In this document: one piece after another, positions 1-5,731 of the stretch
How positions within the stretch are numbered: the stretch's first letter is position 1
Layout: each line of letters starts with the position of its first letter
From: Nanobdellota archaeon
GTDB taxonomy: Archaea; Nanobdellota; Nanobdellia; SCGC-AAA011-G17; GW2011-AR17
Assembly (NCBI GenBank): GCA_016784245.1
Contig: JADHVA010000033.1
Location: forward strand, 1 to 7,405
Reading direction: 5' to 3'
Length of the DNA stretch: 7,405 bases
The notes under the pieces: model-generated
What the model was told of the DNA's origin: nothing
What the model saw: the letters and a program-made list of their open reading frames with translations, nothing else
Databases searched by the model: none
Made by a program: the position numbers and the translations under genes

Positions 1-330
1 GGATCATTCAAACAGCAAGTAGTAGTTAAGTGTGGCGTTAAGAGAGAGCCTGGTATGCTTTATTATATCGACAAGGCTGGCCATGTAGCTTGTACAAATA
101 TGGCTAGAGGCGGAAAAAAGAAGAAGAAAAAAGCTAAAAAGAAAAAAGTTAAGAAAAAAGCTGTTAAGAAAAAAGTAAAAAAGAAAGCTAAAAAGAAAAA
201 AGTTAAGAAAAAAGCTAAAAAGAAAGCTGTTAAGAGAAAAGTAAAAAAGAAAGCAGCAAAGAAAAAAGTTAAGAAAAAAGCAGCAAAGAAAAAAGTTAAG
301 AAAAAAGCTAAGAAAAAGAAGAGAAGATAA
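1..330 (+). CDS. Small basic protein with extreme lysine-rich tail (5' end cut by window)
   Basis: The reading frame is open from the first base. No in-frame ATG or GTG occurs before position 55, so the true start probably lies upstream and the ATG at 55 is probably internal: residues encoded before it (VVVKCGVKREPG) read like one continuous small domain with LYYIDKAGHVACTNMARGG. From about position 112 the protein becomes a tail of Lys blocks separated by single Ala or Val residues, about 50 Lys in 71 residues, ending KKRR at the TAA stop. Such tails resemble those of histone H1-like and HU-extended proteins and should bind DNA or RNA electrostatically. That role is inferred from composition only; I do not recognise the N-terminal domain. 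Two Cys are visible but too few for a zinc ribbon. There is no signal peptide or membrane segment in the visible part. It is convergent with nrdJ. Confidence 0.75.
   Translation, partial: GSFKQQVVVKCGVKREPGMLYYIDKAGHVACTNMARGGKKKKKKAKKKKVKKKAVKKKVKKKAKKKKVKKKAKKKAVKRKVKKKAAKKKVKKKAAKKKVKKKAKKKKRR
133..306 (+). repeat. 27-bp period coding repeat of the lysine tail
   Basis: Positions 253-279 and 280-306 are exact tandem copies of a 27-bp unit encoding the nine residues AAKKKVKKK. Positions 133-162 and 187-216 are identical 30-bp stretches offset by 54 bp, twice that period. The period is a multiple of three, so copy-number change would lengthen or shorten the tail without a frameshift. The near-identity at DNA level suggests recent duplication or ongoing homogenisation rather than only protein-level selection for lysine. 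Confidence 0.8.
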
Positions 331-333
331 ATC

Positions 334-361
334 TCTTTTTTTATTTATTTTTTATTTATTT
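334..361 (+). terminator. T-rich archaeal-type terminator
   Basis: Immediately after the TAA of the lysine-tail gene the plus strand has a run of seven T (336-342) followed by further T3-T6 runs up to the nrdJ stop codon. No hairpin is evident, which fits archaeal intrinsic termination on oligo-U tracts. It fills the whole gap between the two convergent genes. Confidence 0.6.
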
Positions 362-2137
362 CTAACATTTATTACAATTTTTTTTACCTAAATACAAAAC
401 TTGTTTTTCTCTACTACCATATCTATATACAGTAATTCCTTTACATTTATTTTTCCATGCAAACATATAAGCTCTTTTCACATCGCCTATACTTGCTCTC
501 TTAGGGAGATTTATTGTTTTTGAAACAGCATTGTCCACATTCTTCTGAAAGGCTGCTTGCATCTCTATATGTCTCTCTAATGGGATCTCTAAAGAAGTCT
601 TAAACAATTCCTTCACAGGCTTTGGAACACCACTTATTCCTTTTAGTGTACCTTTTTTAGCAATATTCCTCATCATTCCTTTTTTATAAAACTGATTATA
701 TCTTGCTAATTCTTCAAATCTTTTATTTACTTCAAATAATTTCATTCCATTTAATATTTCTCTCATATAAGCTACTGCGAATAGAGGTTCAATTCCTGAT
801 GAACACCCTGCTATAATACTAATGCTTCCAGTTGGTGCAATTGCTAACAAATTTGCATTCCTTCTTTTTTTCTTCAAACTGCTTCTTTTAAAATTAGGAA
901 AAGTTCCTTTTTCTCTTGCTAACTTTTCAGATTCTTCTATAGCAGTTTTATTAATAAATTTCATAACACTATTTGCAAGTTTCACAGCTTCTTTAGAATC
1001 ATAAGAAATTCCTAACTCTACTAACATATCTGCCCATCCCATAACACCTAATCCAATTTTTCTATTACTCAAACACATTAATTCTATTTCTTTTGTAGGA
1101 TATTTATTTACTGTGACAACATTATCTAAAAATCTAACTCCAGTTTTTACAGCTTTTGCAAGTTGAACCCAATTAACATTTCCTTTCCTAGTAAATTTAG
1201 AAAGATTTACAGAACCTAAACAACAAGATTCTCTTTCAAAGAGTGGTACTTCTCCACAAGGATTACTTGCATAAATTTGATTTAATTTTTTCAAATTATT
1301 TTTTCTATTAATTTCATCAATAAATAAAATTCCTGGCTCTCCATTTTCCCAAGCATTTGTACAGATATAATCAAAAACTTCTCTTGCACTAAACTTTTTT
1401 ACATTCTTTCCTTTTTCATCTTTCAACCAATAACTTTGTCCATGCAAAACTTTTCTCATAAAATCATCTGTTATAGCAACTGAGATGTTAAAATTCTTCA
1501 AATCTCCATTTTCTTTTGCTCCAACAAATTCTAAAATATCTAAATGTGAAATATCTAAAACACCCATCATTGCTGCTCTTCTTATTCCACCTTTTTTCAT
1601 AATCTCTGCAGCTTTATCAAAAACATACATAAATGAAACTGGACCTGAAGCTTCTCTGTTTGTTGTTTTTATCAAACTACCTTCAGCTCTAATTTTTGAA
1701 AAAGAAAATCCTACTCCTGCTCCACTTTGAAATATTAAAGCTGACTTCTTCAAAGTTTCAAATATATCTTTTATTGAATCTGGTAAATCTAAAACATAAC
1801 ATGCACTCAATTGTTTTCTAACTGTTCCTGCATTTGTAAGGCAAGGTGTATTCGGTAAAAACTCTAAATTCTTCATAACTTCATAGAATTCATTTTCCCA
1901 TTTCTTCTTATCTTTTTTTTCAGCTTTTGCAACATATTTAGCAACTCTTCTAAACATTTGTTCAGGGTTCTCTATAATTTTTCCTTTATTATTTTTCAAA
2001 AGATATCTTTCATTAAGGACTGTCATTGCATGTAGACTTAGATCCAATTTATTTTCTAATTTTAGAATTGTCTTTAAATCATGAGAATTCTTTTTAATTC
2101 TATTAACCTTCTCTTCCTCAATTTTTTTAGAAGTCAC
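362..2137 (-). CDS. nrdJ: Adenosylcobalamin-dependent (class II) ribonucleoside-diphosphate reductase
   Basis: This enzyme reduces ribonucleotides to deoxyribonucleotides in the cytoplasm using a B12-derived thiyl radical, without oxygen or a small subunit. The 591-residue protein carries the family signatures in order. The first redox Cys is C113 in SACYV. QSGAGVGFSFSKIR lies at about 137-150. NPCGE at 292-296 holds the radical-bearing Cys C294 with its partner Asn and Glu. ESCCLGSVNLSKF follows with the second redox Cys (C305, next to an extra C306). The substrate-binding loop APTGSIS is at 434-440, and a terminal CNKC (C588, C591) probably re-reduces the active site. There is no N-terminal ATP-cone and no intein, and the C-terminus is short, so this is a compact member. 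The start is GTG; the next in-frame Met is residue 38, inside conserved sequence, and a strong GAGGTGA precedes the GTG. It lies 50 nt downstream of the decarboxylase, with its own TATA box. Confidence 0.95.
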   Translation of the reverse strand: MTSKKIEEEKVNRIKKNSHDLKTILKLENKLDLSLHAMTVLNERYLLKNNKGKIIENPEQMFRRVAKYVAKAEKKDKKKWENEFYEVMKNLEFLPNTPCLTNAGTVRKQLSACYVLDLPDSIKDIFETLKKSALIFQSGAGVGFSFSKIRAEGSLIKTTNREASGPVSFMYVFDKAAEIMKKGGIRRAAMMGVLDISHLDILEFVGAKENGDLKNFNISVAITDDFMRKVLHGQSYWLKDEKGKNVKKFSAREVFDYICTNAWENGEPGILFIDEINRKNNLKKLNQIYASNPCGEVPLFERESCCLGSVNLSKFTRKGNVNWVQLAKAVKTGVRFLDNVVTVNKYPTKEIELMCLSNRKIGLGVMGWADMLVELGISYDSKEAVKLANSVMKFINKTAIEESEKLAREKGTFPNFKRSSLKKKRRNANLLAIAPTGSISIIAGCSSGIEPLFAVAYMREILNGMKLFEVNKRFEELARYNQFYKKGMMRNIAKKGTLKGISGVPKPVKELFKTSLEIPLERHIEMQAAFQKNVDNAVSKTINLPKRASIGDVKRAYMFAWKNKCKGITVYRYGSREKQVLYLGKKNCNKC

Positions 2138-2141
2138 TTCT

Positions 2142-2148
2142 TCACCTC
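2142..2148 (-). promoter_or_regulatory. Shine-Dalgarno of nrdJ
   Basis: The minus strand reads GAGGTGA followed by AGAA and then GTG. It matches seven of the eight bases of the archaeal anti-SD complement GGAGGTGA and fixes the GTG at 2137 as the nrdJ start. Confidence 0.85.
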
Positions 2149-2170
2149 TCTACTAAATACTATTTTAGTA

Positions 2171-2180
2171 TTTTATATAA
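2171..2180 (-). promoter_or_regulatory. Probable TATA box of nrdJ
   Basis: The minus strand reads TTATATAAAA in the 50-nt gap after the decarboxylase stop. A start of transcription about 26 nt downstream would fall near 2149, giving a leader of about 12 nt that still contains the Shine-Dalgarno sequence. This suggests nrdJ can be transcribed independently of the two upstream genes, although readthrough from them is equally possible. Confidence 0.55.
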
Positions 2181-2187
2181 CTTACTA

Positions 2188-3213
2188 TCAAACAGTCTCA
2201 ACTTCAATTTTTTCAAGATCACAAAATTCTGTAGAAAAATTATAAGCTCCTGCATTCAGGAAAACAATTTCATCTCCTTCTTTTACATCTTTCAAATATA
2301 CTCTATACCTAAAAAGATCCATAGAACAAGGTGTAACTCCTTTAATCACATAAGCTTCTCCTTCTCCTTTTTTTAATTCTCCTTCAACCAATAATTTTAC
2401 AGGAACAATCAAAGCATCCATATCTGAATTATACACAGAGGCATCAACTATAATATTATTATCATAAATTCTCAAAACTTTACTTACAAGTTTCACAGCA
2501 GGTGCAGCAATAAATCTTCCAGGCTCAATAATCATTTTTATTTCATAAGAACTTAACCATTCTCTAAAATCTTTTAATTTTCTTTTTATTCCTTCAACAA
2601 CTTTTACATTTGTATTGGCATAAACTGAAGGTAATCCTCCACCAATATTCATATAATCTAAACTTTTCAAACATTCTTTATCTAAAACTAAAGAGATTTC
2701 TTCTTTAAGATTCCATTCACTCATATTTTGTGTTTTTCTATGGAAATGTACTCCTAATTTATCAATCTTTGAATTTTCTTTTAATTCTTTAACTCTTGAA
2801 TTAATTACTTTTGATTTCATTCCAAATACAAAGAATTTTTCAGTTCTCAAACTATGTTCTTTTAATCTTAATCTTAACAATAAATTTACTTTTCCATCAA
2901 AACTTTCTAAATACTTCAAAAGAATATCTAAGTCTCTTTCATTATCGACTGCAAAATGATCAATTCCTTTAGAAATTAAATCTTTGATTTCTTCTTCATT
3001 CCAACCTTGAGATAAAAATATAACTCTAGATAAATCTTTAATATTTTTCAATTCATTCACTAAATGTACACTAAACATACAATTATTTTTTTCTTCTAAA
3101 ATCTCTGTAACTAAAGAATTAGTTTTAGAACTATACGAAACCAAATCACAAAGTTCTTCAATTTCATTATATTTTTCTAAAATAACATTTTTATTCAAAA
3201 TAAATTTAGGCAT
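2188..3213 (-). CDS. Fold-type III PLP-dependent amino-acid decarboxylase (ODC/DapDC/CANSDC family)
   Basis: This is a cytoplasmic pyridoxal-phosphate decarboxylase with the alanine-racemase-like barrel, probably acting on a basic amino acid or carboxy-polyamine. Visible landmarks: K30 in SYSSKTN (Schiff-base Lys), H158 in GVHFH (stacks on the PLP ring; 128 residues after K30, the same spacing as K69-H197 in eukaryotic ornithine decarboxylase), GGGLP at 191-195 and EPGR at 230-233 (phosphate binding), C296 in TPCSMD (catalytic Cys) and Y324 in NAGAY. The acidic residue that usually follows the Cys in ornithine decarboxylase is Ser here, so the substrate cannot be assigned with confidence; ornithine, lysine, diaminopimelate and carboxynorspermidine remain open. 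At 341 residues it is short, mainly at the N-terminus. It overlaps the deoxyhypusine synthase gene by 8 nt, which points to polyamine supply. ATG start with a strong Shine-Dalgarno. Confidence 0.85.
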   Translation of the reverse strand: MPKFILNKNVILEKYNEIEELCDLVSYSSKTNSLVTEILEEKNNCMFSVHLVNELKNIKDLSRVIFLSQGWNEEEIKDLISKGIDHFAVDNERDLDILLKYLESFDGKVNLLLRLRLKEHSLRTEKFFVFGMKSKVINSRVKELKENSKIDKLGVHFHRKTQNMSEWNLKEEISLVLDKECLKSLDYMNIGGGLPSVYANTNVKVVEGIKRKLKDFREWLSSYEIKMIIEPGRFIAAPAVKLVSKVLRIYDNNIIVDASVYNSDMDALIVPVKLLVEGELKKGEGEAYVIKGVTPCSMDLFRYRVYLKDVKEGDEIVFLNAGAYNFSTEFCDLEKIEVETV

Positions 3214-4147
3214 TCAATAAGTCCTCCTCATCTAAAACTTCCAAAGCTCTAATCATTGCCATTGGGAAAGTAAATGTAACATCTCCTATTACTGTAGCAA
3301 TATCAGAATCATCTTTAACTTTACCCCATGATTTAGCTTCATTAGTTGTAGCACCCGACATTGATCCTGAAGTCTTGTGTGCTGTAGTCATATAAACTGC
3401 ATACTCAGCTCCACCATTCAATAATGTACAAAGGATAGCATGATGCTTAGAAATGCTTCCACCAAGAGCTATAACACCTTTCTTCTCATCATGTGATGTA
3501 CTCAATAAAATATTACCAAAATCTTTTACAACATCAACTACAAAGTCTTCATGGTTCTGTTGAAATAAGTATAAATGGAAACCAAATGCTCCATCAGTTA
3601 TAGCAGGACAAAATATTGGAATATTATTTTTAGCAGCTTGATACAAAATAGAATCTTCATCATCTAAGGTCAAACCAATTTCTCTCAATAAATCAGATAC
3701 AGCCCATCTCTTTTTCTTTTCATACAACTTATGTAAGATTCTAGACATTTTATCTTCAAAATTCATATAACTTTCATTATTGATGGTTAAATTTCCAACT
3801 CTATTAATTCCTTGTTCATGTAACTCAACATCATCACTGTTAAAAGTTCCAATATTAAACTTCTCTCCAGTAGCTTTCATAAAATCTTCTTCTAAACCAC
3901 CAACAGTTGTAACAATTATATCAGCCATTCCTAATTTTATCAATTGTGCAAAGAATCCTCTCAATCCTGAAGTAACCATATTTGAAGTAAATGTTAAAAA
4001 AACTTTAGCATTATTTTTCTTCATTTTTACAAAAATTTCAGAAGCTTTATTCAATTCTATACTTTGAAACCCAACATGACCTAGCTCATTCACTAAATCT
4101 TTAACCGTAATATTCTTTTTCCATTTTAAATCTTGTACATTTTTCAT
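3206..4147 (-). CDS. dys: Deoxyhypusine synthase (DHS family)
   Basis: The family transfers the aminobutyl group of spermidine, via NAD and an enzyme-lysine imine, to a lysine of translation factor aIF5A. Numbering from the ATG at 4147 (313 residues, normal for archaea), the protein shows TSNMVTSGLRG from 54 and TTVGGLEED at 80-88 (NAD site), TDG at 184-186, KHH at 234-236 (human H288 equivalent) and WGK at 274-276 with the catalytic Lys K276 (human K329). Spacing from TDG to KHH to WGK is identical to that in the human enzyme as I recall it. Against human DHS, pocket acids D243, D313 and D316 are Phe, Ser and Met here, while the Glu equivalent to E323 is kept. An upstream in-frame TTG at 4162 was rejected because it lies in the Shine-Dalgarno. 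The gene is first in the minus-strand cluster and overlaps the PLP decarboxylase. A homospermidine-synthase-like activity is an alternative. Confidence 0.92.
   Translation of the reverse strand: MKNVQDLKWKKNITVKDLVNELGHVGFQSIELNKASEIFVKMKKNNAKVFLTFTSNMVTSGLRGFFAQLIKLGMADIIVTTVGGLEEDFMKATGEKFNIGTFNSDDVELHEQGINRVGNLTINNESYMNFEDKMSRILHKLYEKKKRWAVSDLLREIGLTLDDEDSILYQAAKNNIPIFCPAITDGAFGFHLYLFQQNHEDFVVDVVKDFGNILLSTSHDEKKGVIALGGSISKHHAILCTLLNGGAEYAVYMTTAHKTSGSMSGATTNEAKSWGKVKDDSDIATVIGDVTFTFPMAMIRALEVLDEEDLLNA
3222..3229 (-). promoter_or_regulatory. Shine-Dalgarno of the decarboxylase gene
   Basis: The minus strand reads GAGGAGGA, 8 nt before the ATG at 3213. It lies inside the last codons of the upstream synthase gene (the Asp-Glu-Glu-Asp stretch), so the two genes are probably co-transcribed and translationally coupled. 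Confidence 0.8.
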
Positions 4148-4154
4148 GATAAAA

Positions 4155-4160
4155 ACCTCC
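4155..4160 (-). promoter_or_regulatory. Shine-Dalgarno deciding the deoxyhypusine synthase start
   Basis: The minus strand reads GGAGGT, then TTTTATC, then ATG at 4147. The spacing is ideal for that ATG and excludes the longer TTG reading, whose start codon would run straight into this motif. Confidence 0.85.
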
Positions 4161-4250
4161 AAAAATAAATTATTAATAGAATTCTAACTACCTGACCTTC
4201 TTACTGAGTCTGTACTTAAGTATTTCATAAGTCTAGAAAATAATGTTCTG

Positions 4251-4259
4251 TTTATAAAT
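4251..4259 (-). promoter_or_regulatory. Candidate TATA box for the minus-strand cluster
   Basis: The minus strand reads ATTTATAAA preceded by a purine-rich GTAAG. Transcription would start near 4229, giving a leader of about 80 nt. A weaker alternative is the palindromic TACTTAAGTA at 4213-4222, which would give a leader of about 44 nt. TTTATAAA is itself symmetric, so direction is uncertain. The 155-nt divergent gap holds nothing else I can support. Confidence 0.35.
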
Positions 4260-4271
4260 CTTACCATCAAA

Positions 4272-4280
4272 CTTAAATAT
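4272..4280 (+). promoter_or_regulatory. TATA box for a leaderless THUMP gene transcript
   Basis: CTTAAATAT follows an A-rich BRE-like ATCAAA and is centred about 27 nt before the ATG at 4303. No Shine-Dalgarno precedes that ATG, so transcription probably starts at or next to it. Confidence 0.6.
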
Positions 4281-4302
4281 CACTAAATTTCTTTTCAAGC
4301 CT

Positions 4303-5040
4303 ATGATTATAGTAAAATATGCTGAAATTGCAATCAAAGGTAAGAACCGGGTCGATTTTGAGAGAAAGTTGAGAGAAAATATTAAAGATTGTATTAAGCG
4401 AAACAATATTCCTTTTGAAAAAGTTAGAAGAATGAGAGGAAGAATATTAATTTACACTGATAAAGAATGTCCTCAGTTAAAGAATGTTTTTGGAATAGCA
4501 TCTTTTTCTTATGCAAAGAGATACTCACAAGATTTACAAACTATTAAGGAAGAAGCATTAAAACTTTACAAGAAAGGAACTTTCAAAATAATTGTAAAAA
4601 GATCAGATAAGGTATTAAAAAATTCTATGGAACTCGCTGCAGAAATTGGTGCCTATATTGTAGAGAAAAAAAATGCTCCTGTTGATGTAAAAAATCCTGA
4701 AACAAAAATCAATGTTGAACTTTTTAATCACTTTGCTTACTTATACACAGAAATGAATAAAGGAGCTGGTGGTTTACCAATTGGTTCTGATTCAAATGTA
4801 ATTCTTTTACTTCAAAATAAAGATTCTATTGAGGCAGGATTAAGAATTTTAAAGAGAGGTTGTTCTTTAGATGTTTTCAAAGAAAAAGATATTGACTATT
4901 CTAAGTTAAAAGAATATGAATATGGTTTTAGAATAAAAGAACTTGAAGAAATGCCTGAGAATCCTGAAGCTGTTATTGTTTCTGACAAAGTTAATTCAAT
5001 TAAAGACTATCCTTACTTTGTTTTAAGGCCTTTAATTTAA
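4303..5040 (+). CDS. Truncated ThiI-like THUMP protein with degenerate PP-loop
   Basis: ThiI makes 4-thiouridine at tRNA position 8. This 245-residue protein starts like ThiI (YAEIAIKGKNRVDFERKL at about 6-23, the N-terminal ferredoxin-like region), continues through a THUMP domain (about 55-150), and keeps the ThiI junction KGAGGLPIGSDSNVILLL at 153-170. The following PP-loop ATP-pyrophosphatase motif, normally SGGxDS, reads QNKDS (171-175), and only about 70 residues remain, so most of the catalytic domain is gone. No Cys pair or rhodanese domain is present. It probably binds tRNA acceptor stems without adenylating or thiolating them, perhaps as a subunit for a separate catalytic protein; that is inference. 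There is no frameshift visible and codon use matches its neighbours, so it looks like a settled gene rather than fresh decay. ATG with a leaderless promoter; divergent from the deoxyhypusine synthase gene. Confidence 0.8.
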   Translation: MIIVKYAEIAIKGKNRVDFERKLRENIKDCIKRNNIPFEKVRRMRGRILIYTDKECPQLKNVFGIASFSYAKRYSQDLQTIKEEALKLYKKGTFKIIVKRSDKVLKNSMELAAEIGAYIVEKKNAPVDVKNPETKINVELFNHFAYLYTEMNKGAGGLPIGSDSNVILLLQNKDSIEAGLRILKRGCSLDVFKEKDIDYSKLKEYEYGFRIKELEEMPENPEAVIVSDKVNSIKDYPYFVLRPLI

Positions 5041-5045
5041 GAAAG

Positions 5046-5054
5046 CTTTATTAA
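5046..5054 (+). promoter_or_regulatory. TATA box for the first paralogue gene (leaderless)
   Basis: CTTTATTAA preceded by GAAAG (BRE-like) lies just after the THUMP gene stop and is centred about 27 nt before the ATG at 5077. There is no Shine-Dalgarno before the ATG. Confidence 0.6.
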
Positions 5055-5076
5055 TCCTCTAGCCTCATATCTCTTT

Positions 5077-5694
5077 ATGCAACATATGATTCTTGGGAAT
5101 GGTAGTTTTGATAATATTTGCGATTCTAAAGCTTACAGAGAAGTAAAAGAATATTTAGAATTCTTAATTTCTCATCAAGGTCTTGATATTTTAGATATTA
5201 AAGTAACTCTTTATGGAACTGTTAGGAATCCCGAATTTAATTTTTTTAGAAAAAAAGGATTTTTTGCAAATTTATTTGGTAAAACTAAAGTAAAAGGAAA
5301 AGCTCCTAGTGCTTATGAACAAGTACCTTATGTTACAGTTCCTATAGGTTCAACAAGAATTGATTCTTTAGATTATACAACTCATTTGAATGCAGCTAAA
5401 TCTACAAATCCTTCTTTTGGAGATTGTCATGAAGTTTATTTTGCAATTACTTTCAGAGAAACAAATAGAACTAATGAAGAAATAAGAACATATTTTAAAA
5501 GATACAGAAAAAAAAATAGCATTAGAATTTACATAACTTCTGCAATTGCTGAAAAAGGTTTATCAAATTTATCTCATTACAATGATTTAGAAGGAAATAA
5601 AATAACTAATAATAGTATTACTGTTTATGTTAGTATTGATGATCCTACAACTAATTTATTGTCTTTTCCTCTAATAAAAGAACAGGCTGCTTAA
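5077..5694 (+). CDS. Uncharacterised protein, paralogue A of a tandem pair
   Basis: I do not recognise this 205-residue protein. It is cytoplasmic by appearance (no signal peptide, no membrane helix). It aligns along its length with the next gene product. The blocks are YGTV (46-49), KKGFFANLFGK (59-69), YEQVPYVTV (80-88), NPSFGDCHEV (111-120), SIRIYITS (148-155) and SITVYVSI (180-187). Alternating hydrophobic stretches suggest a mainly beta or mixed alpha/beta fold. The basic-aromatic KKGFFANLF segment, with further Lys after it, looks like an exposed amphipathic loop that could touch membrane or nucleic acid. The FG-D-CH block holds the only conserved Cys-His pair and is the best candidate functional site. 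It sits between a tRNA-binding THUMP protein and a tRNA methylthiotransferase. The first ATG is preferred because it fits the leaderless promoter spacing; an ATG three codons later is possible. Confidence 0.8.
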   Translation: MQHMILGNGSFDNICDSKAYREVKEYLEFLISHQGLDILDIKVTLYGTVRNPEFNFFRKKGFFANLFGKTKVKGKAPSAYEQVPYVTVPIGSTRIDSLDYTTHLNAAKSTNPSFGDCHEVYFAITFRETNRTNEEIRTYFKRYRKKNSIRIYITSAIAEKGLSNLSHYNDLEGNKITNNSITVYVSIDDPTTNLLSFPLIKEQAA

Positions 5695-5700
5695 CAGAAA

Positions 5701-5709
5701 CTTTTTAAA
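5701..5709 (+). promoter_or_regulatory. TATA box for the second paralogue gene (leaderless)
   Basis: CTTTTTAAA preceded by ACAGAAA (BRE-like) is centred 27 nt before the ATG at 5732. It occupies most of the 37-nt gap between the paralogues. No Shine-Dalgarno precedes the ATG. Confidence 0.65.
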
Positions 5710-5731
5710 CTAATTCTTCTTATAAACAAAT

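Noticed and set aside
133..306. CRISPR-like array in the A-rich repeats
   Set aside because: Repeats are contiguous, in frame and coding, with no unique spacers.
822..1004. Plus-strand open frame of 60 codons inside nrdJ
   Set aside because: It is antisense to strongly conserved nrdJ sequence, hydrophobic by mirror of Lys codons, and has no start signals.
1485..1730. Plus-strand open frame of 81 codons inside nrdJ
   Set aside because: It is antisense shadow of conserved reductase motifs with no promoter or ribosome binding site.
3780..4067. Plus-strand open frame of 95 codons inside the deoxyhypusine synthase gene
   Set aside because: It is antisense to the NAD-binding region; composition mirrors the real gene.
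4148..4162. TTG start for deoxyhypusine synthase adding five residues
   Set aside because: The extra codons are the Shine-Dalgarno (GGAGGT) and spacer of the ATG at 4147.
4213..4222. Palindrome TACTTAAGTA as a repressor operator
   Set aside because: A single 10-nt palindrome in very AT-rich DNA is expected by chance; it may equally be a weak TATA element.
4148..4302. Possible small RNA (C/D box or tRNA) in the divergent gap
   Set aside because: CTGA boxes occur near 4192 and 4204, but no matching C box or stable stem is seen; the gap is accounted for by promoters and leader.
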